Source of the DNA: Paenibacillus oryzisoli
Lineage (GTDB): Bacteria > Bacillota > Bacilli > Paenibacillales > NBRC-103111
DNA length: 58,695 nucleotides
Assembly (NCBI RefSeq): GCF_001653565.1
Contig: NZ_LYPB01000040.1
Coordinates: 1 to 58,695, forward strand
Direction of reading: 5' to 3'
The notes beneath the pieces were generated by a model that did not search any database, was not told the origin of the DNA, and worked only from the letters and a program-made list of their open reading frames with translations. This document shows positions 8,678-16,716 of the stretch, piece by piece (positions within the stretch are counted from its first letter, which is position 1; each line of letters opens with the position of its first letter). A program made the position numbers and the translations under genes.

Positions 8678-9637
8678 TTGAACAATTCTACTATCGTTGC
8701 TGCAAACGGGGCTGAAGTGAAAAAGAAGCGCAAGTTTTTCAGCAGATGGGATGCCCCGTTAGCAGGTTATTTGTTTATTGCTCCATGGTTAATCGGATTC
8801 TTTGGTTTGACGGCGTATCCTATGTTTCTATCATTGTATTATTCTCTTACCGATTATACGTTGCTCGAACCCATCAAATGGATTGGTTTACGGAACTACA
8901 CCCGTATCTTTACAGATGATCCGAGATTTACCCAATCAGTCAAAGTAACATTTCAATATGTGCTGGCATCGGTGCCGTTGAAATTGATTGCGGCTTTGTT
9001 GGTGGCAACACTCTTAAATAAGGCAATGAAAGGTATTTCCTTTTACCGTACGGCGGTTTATTTCCCTTCTCTCATTGGTGGAAGTATTGCCGTATCAATT
9101 TTGTGGCGTAATATCTTTGGTGTTGACGGCATCTTTAACGAAATTCTATCCATATTCGGTATAGTAGGAAAAGGTTGGATCACGAATCCAGGTTCAGCCT
9201 TGTGGACGCTGATTCTCCTAACAGTTTGGCAGTTTGGTTCAGCCATGGTTATCTTCCTTGCAGGATTAAAGCAAATTCCAAACGATCTTTACGAAGCCTC
9301 ATCCGTTGATGGTGCGAACAAGGTTTTACAATTTTTCAAAATTACACTGCCAATGCTTTCACCGATTATCTACTTTAATTTAATTATGGGTGTTATCAAT
9401 TCATTCCAAATGTTTACTTCCGCTTTCGTTATTACCAATGGCGGTCCGATGAATTCTACGTATGTATACGCATTGTATCTATATGAGAGGGCCTTCAGTC
9501 GCTATGAACTCGGATATGCTTCAGCTTTAGCGTGGATTATGTTGGTCATGATTGTTATAGTAGCAGCCATTATTGCTGGCACTTCGAAATATTGGGTCTT
9601 CTATGAAACTGACACAGGAGGGAAGAAAAGGAAATGA
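8678..9637 (+). CDS. Sugar ABC transporter permease, LplB/MalF type
   Basis: This is an inner permease subunit of 319 residues with six predicted membrane helices. The EAA loop (LYEASSVDGANKVLQFFKITLP) that docks the ATPase is near residues 205-230. It starts at TTG 8678 behind GAGGTGA; no ATG is nearby. It overlaps the next permease by 4 bases (ATGA), so the two are translationally coupled. With the binding protein at 3034 it should import aldouronates. No ATP-binding subunit lies in the cluster, as is usual for systems that share an MsmX-type ATPase encoded elsewhere. Confidence 0.93.
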   Translation: MNNSTIVAANGAEVKKKRKFFSRWDAPLAGYLFIAPWLIGFFGLTAYPMFLSLYYSLTDYTLLEPIKWIGLRNYTRIFTDDPRFTQSVKVTFQYVLASVPLKLIAALLVATLLNKAMKGISFYRTAVYFPSLIGGSIAVSILWRNIFGVDGIFNEILSIFGIVGKGWITNPGSALWTLILLTVWQFGSAMVIFLAGLKQIPNDLYEASSVDGANKVLQFFKITLPMLSPIIYFNLIMGVINSFQMFTSAFVITNGGPMNSTYVYALYLYERAFSRYELGYASALAWIMLVMIVIVAAIIAGTSKYWVFYETDTGGKKRK

Positions 9638-10476
9638 ACATAAAATGGAATTCTACTGTCCGCCACACCCTTATGATTATGTTCAGTATTGTTATGGTCT
9701 ATCCCTTGATCTGGTGGGTAGGCGCATCGCTTAAATCCAATGCTGAGCTTGGATCGCCTGGCATCTTTCCTTCGGTTCCCAAATGGAGCAACTACACGGA
9801 TGGATGGCATGCAATTCCCGGGCGCACATTTACTGACTTTTATCTAAATACTTTCGGTCTTGAAGCCATGGTTTTAATCGCAACGCTTTTTTCAACTACC
9901 TTGGTAGCGTTCGGCTTTGCTCGTCTAGATTTCCCATTAAAGAATCTCTGGTTTTCTATACTTATGATGACTTTAATGATGCCTTCACAGGTACTCATTA
10001 TTCCGCAATATGCAATGTTCCACCAACTGGGTTGGGTAAACACCTATCTTCCGTTTGTGGTTCCTCACTTGGTAGCAAGTGGAGCGGGCGGTAGTTTCTT
10101 CGTCTTCCTGCTGATTCAGTTTATCAGAGGTATCCCAAAGGATCTTGATGAGTCTGCAAAGATTGACGGTTGTTCATGGTTTGGTATATTCTGGCGTGTG
10201 GTTCTGCCATTGACACAACCCGCAATTGTAACGATTATGATTTTCTGCTTCCTCTGGAACTGGGACGACTTCCTTGGCCACTTGCTGTACTTAAACTCGG
10301 TAGATAAATATACCGTAGGTTTGGCGTTGCGGATGATCAACGATGCGCAATCAGCTCAAGAATGGGGCCAATTGCTGGCAATGTCTCTAGTATCCATTCT
10401 CCCTGCAACAATCGTATTTACGTTTTTGCAACGTTATTTTGTTGAGGGCATTGCGACAACGGGTATTAAAGGTTAA
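9634..10476 (+). CDS. Sugar ABC transporter permease, YtcP/MalG type
   Basis: This is the second permease subunit of the aldouronate importer, 280 residues, with six membrane helices and the EAA loop KDLDESAKIDGCSWFGIFWRV around residues 168-190. It ends in the family's usual GIATTGIKG. The start codon overlaps the previous stop (ATGA), with a GGAGGGAAG ribosome site inside the upstream gene. A terminator follows at 10501. Confidence 0.93.
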   Translation: MNIKWNSTVRHTLMIMFSIVMVYPLIWWVGASLKSNAELGSPGIFPSVPKWSNYTDGWHAIPGRTFTDFYLNTFGLEAMVLIATLFSTTLVAFGFARLDFPLKNLWFSILMMTLMMPSQVLIIPQYAMFHQLGWVNTYLPFVVPHLVASGAGGSFFVFLLIQFIRGIPKDLDESAKIDGCSWFGIFWRVVLPLTQPAIVTIMIFCFLWNWDDFLGHLLYLNSVDKYTVGLALRMINDAQSAQEWGQLLAMSLVSILPATIVFTFLQRYFVEGIATTGIKG

Positions 10477-10500
10477 GATTAAATTGAATATGCAAATTGG

Positions 10501-10546
10501 ACGGTAAAGAGACGAGTTTCCTTCGTAGCTTTACCGTTTTCTTTCA
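10501..10546 (+). terminator. Terminator between permease genes and sensor kinase
   Basis: ACGGTAAAG (10501-10509) pairs with CTTTACCGT (10529-10537), with additional inner pairing and a T-rich tail. Kinase expression is probably by read-through, because no copy of the cluster promoter motif lies between this and the kinase gene. Confidence 0.65.
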
Positions 10547-10574
10547 CAGTAATCAAAGTTGGGAGATACCCCAG

Positions 10575-12308
10575 ATGACTAACATTTTCAAGAAGTTTCG
10601 TATTGAGAGCCTGTTTTTCCGCAGCTTTTTTGTTCTTATCTTTCTGGTTCTAGTCAGTATTGTGTGGACAAGCTACAATATTTCTTCTAAAGCTCTGGTG
10701 AGAAACACCTCCCATTATCAACAACAATTGTTGGAAGAATTGAACAACGAAATTTCAACACGGCTAACCATGATTGAGCAGATTTCCTTGTCCACTTCCC
10801 GTGACAATGAATTGATTAGACTTCTTTGGAATAGTCAGGATGAATTCGATCGTCACCAAAAAGCCGATAATGTCCAGAATGCGATGGCCAATCTTACGTA
10901 TTCCATTCCGATCATTCAAGGTATTGATCTGTATATGGAGCGTCCTTTCCGAAAAGAGGAAAACAGTTATATCCAATTCTGGGACATAGAGGATTTGGAT
11001 AATCGGAGGGAATGGAGTCAGTATTTGGACAAGAGTGATTTTGCCTGGACATCTGAGTATGAAATTCCTAGCTTCACGGGGAATGTGCCAGTTCTTAGTT
11101 TTGGGCGGAAAATATTATTTAATGATACTTTTTTAGGTGTCGTTGTTATTCATGTAAAAGCGGAAGAAATCCGAACCCTGTTAAAAGGCCGCTCAAGGGA
11201 CTCCAATCGGATTATGACAGATAGTAACGGGCAGGAAATACTGAAAATAGGTGAAATGCAGGAACAGTTGGAAATGAGTAAGAGGGTGAACATGGAAACC
11301 GAGAAATCCGGCTATATCCATATTCGTGGGAATTCCACGGTGGGAGATTCGCTTTTGGTGTATTCGAAGTTGAATGATTCCAATTGGACTTTAGTCGAGA
11401 TGACACCGTGGAATCAGATTACTGCGAGTAGTATCCGTTTGGCGGAAGTTATCGGTATCATTGGTGTTGCCGCTGTGCTGCTGATGTTGATGCTGACCCT
11501 CTATTTAAGCAGACAATTTACAAAGCCGATTAATATGCTGGTCTCTGCCATGAGCTCCTATTCGATCGGTGGTAAGAATCAGGATTTGCCAGGGGATTAT
11601 CAGAATGAGTTTGGTTATTTATTTGCCGGTTACCGAAAGCAAAACGAGCGTATCGAGGATTTGTACGTATCCCTCCAGCAGCGATATGAGCAGCAGCGCA
11701 AAGCTGAAATTGAAGCGCTTCAGGCTAATATTAACCCTCATTTTCTCTACAATATGCTGGACCAGCTGAATTGGATGGCCATTGAAGCCGGACATGAAGA
11801 GCTTAGCCGAATTCTGGAACTAATGGGACAAATGTTTCGGATCGGCCTATCTAACGGAGACAGTTTCATTCCGATTGCAAATGAATTGGAGCATATTAAA
11901 TGCTACCTGGAAATCCAGCAACTTCGCTGGGGGAACGGTCTTCATTATGGCATTGATGTGCCCGTAGATGTTATGGAACTGTATATTCCTAAGCTGACAT
12001 TGCAGCCCTTCGTAGAAAATTCTATCGTTCATGGATTTAACACAAGGTTGGCCGGTTATGTCCATATTCAGATGAACCGTTTGGAGAACTCGCTTCAAAT
12101 CATCATCGATGATGACGGTATTGGTCTCCAACAAGTGGTGGAGAATAAGAGGAAACGTCATACAGGTGGCTACGGTGTTCGCAATGTAAGGGAAAGAATT
12201 GCTGGTTATTTCCGGCATATCTACGGTGTTGAGTTGTATGAGCGGGAAGAAGGGGGAACTAGGGTAGAAATATTCCTTCCGTTATTGACGGAGCCTCCTA
12301 CCAAATAA
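10575..12308 (+). CDS. Sensor histidine kinase, YesM type
   Basis: This is a membrane sensor of about 577 residues that phosphorylates the AraC-type regulator encoded next. TM1 (about 17-38) and TM2 (about 287-310) flank an extracellular Cache-like sensor domain. A HAMP linker follows, then the His_kinase domain with NPHFLYNMLDQLNW (phosphorylated H389) and a HATPase domain with PFVENSIVHGF and the DDDGIG box. I chose ATG 10575 because the longer open frame begins at TTG 10497 inside the terminator hairpin; GGGAGA precedes 10575. A xylan-derived oligosaccharide, or the loaded binding protein, is the expected signal. Confidence 0.9.
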   Translation: MTNIFKKFRIESLFFRSFFVLIFLVLVSIVWTSYNISSKALVRNTSHYQQQLLEELNNEISTRLTMIEQISLSTSRDNELIRLLWNSQDEFDRHQKADNVQNAMANLTYSIPIIQGIDLYMERPFRKEENSYIQFWDIEDLDNRREWSQYLDKSDFAWTSEYEIPSFTGNVPVLSFGRKILFNDTFLGVVVIHVKAEEIRTLLKGRSRDSNRIMTDSNGQEILKIGEMQEQLEMSKRVNMETEKSGYIHIRGNSTVGDSLLVYSKLNDSNWTLVEMTPWNQITASSIRLAEVIGIIGVAAVLLMLMLTLYLSRQFTKPINMLVSAMSSYSIGGKNQDLPGDYQNEFGYLFAGYRKQNERIEDLYVSLQQRYEQQRKAEIEALQANINPHFLYNMLDQLNWMAIEAGHEELSRILELMGQMFRIGLSNGDSFIPIANELEHIKCYLEIQQLRWGNGLHYGIDVPVDVMELYIPKLTLQPFVENSIVHGFNTRLAGYVHIQMNRLENSLQIIIDDDGIGLQQVVENKRKRHTGGYGVRNVRERIAGYFRHIYGVELYEREEGGTRVEIFLPLLTEPPTK

Positions 12309-12355
12309 TTGTAATTGAAAAATGAAGGAATGAATGAAGTGAAGGAATCGTGATA

Positions 12356-12412
12356 TTTTATAATAATTTGTGCATCATTCCTATTTAAACCTTTATACTA
12401 GGTCGTTATTAT
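12356..12412 (+). promoter_or_regulatory. Regulated promoter C for the response-regulator gene
   Basis: TTTTATAATAATTTGTGCAT starts at 12356 and continues CATTCCTATTT. TATTAT lies at 12407-12412, with the same 51-base offset as in A, B and D. This puts the regulator gene under its own candidate site (autoregulation). The rest of the 201-base gap is leader, with AAAGGAGGT ahead of ATG 12510. Confidence 0.65.
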
Positions 12413-12509
12413 GAAGATGATGGCACTCAGAAGCGAATAGGATCCAGTCATACATGTTAGGCTAGTTACTCTTAAATGCTACGAAATGCAATAGCTAAAG
12501 GAGGTAAAT

Positions 12510-14132
12510 ATGGTGTGGAAGATCGCGATTATTGACGATGAACGCCAAGTGCTTCAAGGAATGAAGCGTGCCATTCCTTGGGATGAATTGGAAGCAGAGT
12601 GGGTTGGGGAAGCCATGAATGGCGTCGATGGGTTAAATATGATCCGAAGTACACAGCCGGATATTATTATAACGGATATATACATGCCCCTTATGAATGG
12701 CTTAGATATGATTGAACAGTTAAGAAAGGAAGATTTTCCTGGAAAGATAATCATCTTGAGCGGGTATTCTGATTTTGAACATGCTAGACAAGCTCTGAGG
12801 TACAACGTCAGTGATTATGTATCAAAGCCGATTAGCATGCCAACGCTAAAAGTGATTATAAACAAGGTGATCCAAGAACTGATGGATGTGGAAGAAAAAC
12901 GGATAAAGCAAGGCGAGTTAGAGCACAAGCTGATGTTGTACGAGCCGTTTATTGAGAAGGAATGGGTGCGTTCAGCTGTGGTTGGTACATTGGAAAGCGC
13001 TAACCAAAGCGGAGAAATCTTGCCTCAGCCGTATCGTTTCTGGTCCAATACTAACCATGCCGTGATCGGGATTGAACTCGTTCGGGATGAAAGGGTACGC
13101 AAATTTTCAGTATCGGATTGGAACTTATATCGATTCGCGGTTAGTAATATCGTTTACGAGTTGGCTCGAAAGGTATTTCCATCTGTCGAGTATACAGAGC
13201 TCCACAGCACTCGTGCTGTATTAATCATTCATCCGGAATTGGATAACAGTGAATATACACACACAGCGATTAAAGATTTGAGTATTCAGATTATTGAAAG
13301 CGTTGCAAGTTATCTGAAATTGATGAGTCGTGTCGGAAGCGGTAGCATCAAGTCCGATTGGACCCAAATGCCAGATTCAACAGAGGAAGCATTCCGTGCG
13401 ATCGATATGAGACAACTGCGGGTAAACCCGTCCTTTGAGTTTTATGTATATCAGAGAGAAGCGGCGGCTGAACAGGAGCAGGTCGCATTGTTTCCAGTGA
13501 AATTCTCATACGAGCTTGCGAATGCCATGAAGGGTGTCCAGAAAACGAAGGCTCAGCAGCTCGTTGCTGATTATATTGGAGAATTGGAGAACCAGGTAGG
13601 GATAAGATCTGAATATGTACAGATGTTAGGTAGTGAATTATGGGGGATTATCTCGTACTGTCTGTATGAGGCTGGACATGTACTTGACGATCTATTCACG
13701 AACGACCAGATTGCGAAGGAGATTAAGGACTTAATCCAGCCTGATCAGCTGCAGAAGTGGTTATCAGAGAAAATTTCCATTATTTGCGACAGCAGACAAT
13801 GGAAGGGGAGCAGCAAACACCGTCAAGTCGTTGACTTCATTACGCAATATATTCATGAGCATTATGCGGAGGATTTAACGCTGGCTATTCTCTCGGATAA
13901 AGTGTTTATCTCACGGAACCACCTGTCGATCATATTCAAAAATATGACCGGTGAAACCTTCAACACCTATCTGACTCGTGTCAGGATTGAAAAAGCTCGC
14001 GAACTGCTTTTGGAACGAAATATGCTGGTTTATGAGGTTGCAGAGAGCGTTGGATACAAGAATTTCCCTTATTTCAGTCTTCTTTTCAAAAAAATGACAG
14101 GCATGAACCCGACAGATCTCATTAAACTATAA
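12510..14132 (+). CDS. AraC-type response regulator, YesN type
   Basis: This is a cytoplasmic transcription activator of 540 residues, partner of the kinase just upstream. The receiver domain covers 1-125, with phospho-acceptor D56 in PDIIITDIYMP and the conserved K in YVSKPI. A middle region of unknown fold (about 130-425) follows. The C-terminal AraC double helix-turn-helix covers about 440-540 (LTLAILSDKVFISRNHLSIIFK and VYEVAESVGYKNFPYFSLLFKK). The start ATG has AAAGGAGGT upstream. It is the best candidate to bind the four repeated promoter motifs at 2933, 8574, 12356 and 16477, one of them its own. Confidence 0.92.
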   Translation: MVWKIAIIDDERQVLQGMKRAIPWDELEAEWVGEAMNGVDGLNMIRSTQPDIIITDIYMPLMNGLDMIEQLRKEDFPGKIIILSGYSDFEHARQALRYNVSDYVSKPISMPTLKVIINKVIQELMDVEEKRIKQGELEHKLMLYEPFIEKEWVRSAVVGTLESANQSGEILPQPYRFWSNTNHAVIGIELVRDERVRKFSVSDWNLYRFAVSNIVYELARKVFPSVEYTELHSTRAVLIIHPELDNSEYTHTAIKDLSIQIIESVASYLKLMSRVGSGSIKSDWTQMPDSTEEAFRAIDMRQLRVNPSFEFYVYQREAAAEQEQVALFPVKFSYELANAMKGVQKTKAQQLVADYIGELENQVGIRSEYVQMLGSELWGIISYCLYEAGHVLDDLFTNDQIAKEIKDLIQPDQLQKWLSEKISIICDSRQWKGSSKHRQVVDFITQYIHEHYAEDLTLAILSDKVFISRNHLSIIFKNMTGETFNTYLTRVRIEKARELLLERNMLVYEVAESVGYKNFPYFSLLFKKMTGMNPTDLIKL

Positions 14133-14198
14133 TCTCGCTACCTGTTCTACTAATGAGTTACTGACAGATAATATATACACCCAAAGGAGTGGAAGTGC

Positions 14199-15311
14199 GT
14201 GATTCGTATTGCTCTTATCGGAACAGGATCCATTGCTGATGCCCATCTCGAAGCTTACACTCGTTTTCCAGATCGCTGTCAAGTGGTTGCCTTAGTAAAC
14301 AATACGGTTGAAAAGGCGAACAAGCTAAAAATGAAATATGATTTGGATTGCCGGATTATACAGGATTACAGGGAACTTCTAGAATTGGATGAGGTGGACT
14401 TGGTCTCAATCTGCATCCCTCCACAGCAACATGCTGAAGTGACGATAGACTGTTTGCATGCAGGCAAGCATGTACTCCTTGAGAAACCAATGGCGATGTC
14501 ATTGGAAGAATGCGACAGAATGATTGAAGCTGCGGAGGAATCGGGGCGAATATTGTCTGTAGTTGGGCAAAACCGTTATTTCGATCCAATGATGAAACTC
14601 AAAACTACGTTATCATCAAGCCTGGTCGGCAGAATTATCCATGCCAAGGTGGAATCACATTGGTGGCGAGGTCACAATTATTATGATCTGTGGTGGCGAG
14701 GTACCTGGGAGACGGAAGGCGGTGGATGCACCCTTAACCATGGTGTTCACCATATTGATATCCTGCAGTGGATGATGGGTATGCCCGAAACCGTACAAGC
14801 TGTTATGAGCAATGCTATGCATCCGAATTCGGAAGTAGAGGATCTATCAATAGCCCATTTGTCTTATTCTAATGGCAGCATGGCCCAAATTACATGTTCG
14901 GTCAATCATCATGGCGAAGAGCAGGAGATTGTTTTTCAAGCAGAGAACGCAAGGGTTTCTGCTCCATGGAAGATAAGTGCCTCGACGCAGCTAGAGAATG
15001 GTTTTCCGGAACGCAACACCGTATTGGAGCAGAAGATCGATGAATTCTATAACGAGTTAGATTCATTGCCTTTTACGGGTCATTCCGGTCAAATTCATGA
15101 AGTATTAAGCAATATTGAAAATGATTCACGAGATGTCATGATTGATGGTATTGAGGGACGGAAAGTCATCGAATTGGTGACTGCCATCTACGAAGCGGCT
15201 ATAACAGCCTTACCGGTTCAGCTGCCTTTAACGAAAGAAAACCTGTTGTATACACGTGAAGGTATTCTCGCTCATGCCCCCCGTTTCAACCAAAAGCTAT
15301 CCATGACTTAA
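14199..15311 (+). CDS. Gfo/Idh/MocA family oxidoreductase
   Basis: This is a predicted NAD(P)-dependent sugar dehydrogenase or related enzyme of 370 residues. The Rossmann site is at the extreme N-terminus (IRIALIGTGSIADAHLEAY), the signature HVLLEKPMA is near residue 95, and the catalytic-type His lies in LNHGVHHIDILQWMMG. It starts at GTG 14199 behind AAAGGAGTGG. It is 66 bases after the response regulator with no terminator seen, so it is probably in the same transcript. Its likely role is redox or non-hydrolytic processing of a xylan-derived sugar; the substrate is not deducible. Confidence 0.88.
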   Translation: MIRIALIGTGSIADAHLEAYTRFPDRCQVVALVNNTVEKANKLKMKYDLDCRIIQDYRELLELDEVDLVSICIPPQQHAEVTIDCLHAGKHVLLEKPMAMSLEECDRMIEAAEESGRILSVVGQNRYFDPMMKLKTTLSSSLVGRIIHAKVESHWWRGHNYYDLWWRGTWETEGGGCTLNHGVHHIDILQWMMGMPETVQAVMSNAMHPNSEVEDLSIAHLSYSNGSMAQITCSVNHHGEEQEIVFQAENARVSAPWKISASTQLENGFPERNTVLEQKIDEFYNELDSLPFTGHSGQIHEVLSNIENDSRDVMIDGIEGRKVIELVTAIYEAAITALPVQLPLTKENLLYTREGILAHAPRFNQKLSMT

Positions 15312-15375
15312 TTCTTTAGTCACGTGAGATATTTACATATTTAGTTAAATATTGAATTATTTAGGAGTGAGTAAA

Positions 15376-16452
15376 ATGGCAGTGAAAATCAGCATTATCG
15401 GAGGAGCTGGCTTCCGTGCGCAGTATTTTTTGCGAATTGCGCAAGCGTTACCGGAGAGTTTCCAGATCATCAGTATGGTGATAAGAGACGTATCTAAAAG
15501 GATAACGATGCAAGAACAATGGAGAGTACCGGCCTATCCTTCTCTAGATGAGCTACTAAAGTATGAGCAACCGGACTTCATTGTACTTTGTGTAAGCGGC
15601 TCTCAGAGCCTAGATTACCTGTTTAAGCTAGCGGAAATAGGGATTCCGGTTTTGGTAGAAACCCCGCCTGCTCCGGATATGCAGGGATTGGAACTTCTTC
15701 ATGACAAGTTAACATTGACAGGAGCACGCGTACAAGTAGCTGAACAATACCAATTTCATCCCGTGCAGGAAGCGCGTTTGGCCCTAATCCGTTCGGGCAA
15801 ACTCGGAGTTGTCACGGAAACGACAGTCTCCATCTCCCATCTTTACCACGCCGTCAGTTTGATCCGTCGAATGCTAGGTATCACCTTTGAAGAAGTCAAG
15901 ATTAAAGCCATGCGTTTTGAATCCAGATGGGTTAGCGGTCCTACACGGAACGGTCCACCAACGGAAGACAGGATGATTCCGATGCAAAGGGATATGGCGT
16001 GGTTAGATTTCGGAGATAGATTGGGGATTTATGACTTTACCAAAGACCAGCACCGTTCTTGGACTCGTTCCAACCATCTCTCCGTAAGGGGAGAGCGGGG
16101 AGAAATCTTCGACAACCGGATTCTGATCCAGCAGGAGAACACGGTGCCATTGCAAATGGAAATGAAACGAGTCAACCGAGGCGAATATGAAAATGCAGAA
16201 GGTTACTTCCTGCAAGGAATTCTTTGCGGAGACCAATGGTTATATCAGAATCCTTTTGCTCCTGCTAGGCTTTACGATGATGAAATTGCTATCGCAAGCT
16301 GTCTGGCGAAGATGGCTGCCTATATCAATGGTGGTTCAGAGTTTTACAGTTTGTCAGAGGCTTCCCAGGATCACTACTTGGGCATGATGATTGAAAAGGC
16401 GATAACTACAGGAGAAACCGTGATCGCTGCAAGACCATATTGGGCTAAATAA
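15376..16452 (+). CDS. Gfo/Idh/MocA-like protein, divergent
   Basis: This protein has 358 residues. The N-terminus (VKISIIGGAGFRAQYFL) is a variant Rossmann loop. At the place of the usual EKP signature it reads PVLVETPPAP, so the conserved lysine is missing (ETP instead of EKP), which may mean altered or lost catalysis. I chose ATG 15376 because TTAGGAGTGAG precedes it; the in-frame TTG at 15352 has no ribosome site. It follows the other oxidoreductase by 64 bases and is the last gene of the cluster. It might be a partner or regulatory paralogue of the protein encoded upstream. Confidence 0.78.
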   Translation: MAVKISIIGGAGFRAQYFLRIAQALPESFQIISMVIRDVSKRITMQEQWRVPAYPSLDELLKYEQPDFIVLCVSGSQSLDYLFKLAEIGIPVLVETPPAPDMQGLELLHDKLTLTGARVQVAEQYQFHPVQEARLALIRSGKLGVVTETTVSISHLYHAVSLIRRMLGITFEEVKIKAMRFESRWVSGPTRNGPPTEDRMIPMQRDMAWLDFGDRLGIYDFTKDQHRSWTRSNHLSVRGERGEIFDNRILIQQENTVPLQMEMKRVNRGEYENAEGYFLQGILCGDQWLYQNPFAPARLYDDEIAIASCLAKMAAYINGGSEFYSLSEASQDHYLGMMIEKAITTGETVIAARPYWAK

Positions 16453-16476
16453 TGCGGACTATATATTTTCGGTCTA

Positions 16477-16533
16477 TTTTATAACAAATCGTGGATCATT
16501 CATATATATTACTTATTCCCTAGTTGTTACTAT
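16477..16533 (+). promoter_or_regulatory. Regulated promoter D for the GH30 enzyme
   Basis: TTTTATAACAAATCGTGGAT starts at 16477 and continues CATTCATATAT, differing from promoter A by one base over 31. TACTAT (16528-16533, preceded by TGT) is the -10. A GTTAC/GTAAC palindrome (16526-16539) repeats that of promoter A. It links secretion of the xylanase to uptake of its products. Confidence 0.72.
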
Positions 16534-16539
16534 AGTAAC

Positions 16540-16716
16540 AGGCAGGTGAGAATATATTGATCAAAATTAGAAGGGGGAACAAAATCGAATTCGAGCATTC
16601 CGAAACGTTTTGGCTATAACAAATGCAGTTTAGAATTGCTGCTATGGAGCTTTAGCGAAGATTCGAAGATGTACTGTGTGAAAGCGTATTCAAAAAGTTA
16701 AGGAGGAACATGTAGA
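16540..16716 (+). other. Long 5' leader of the GH30 gene
   Basis: About 175 bases separate the -10 box of promoter D from the start codon. Ahead of the gene, AGGAGG is followed by ATG TAG (16710-16715), a start-stop pair one base upstream of the true ATG 16717. I see no recognisable riboswitch or strong terminator hairpin here. Confidence 0.4.
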
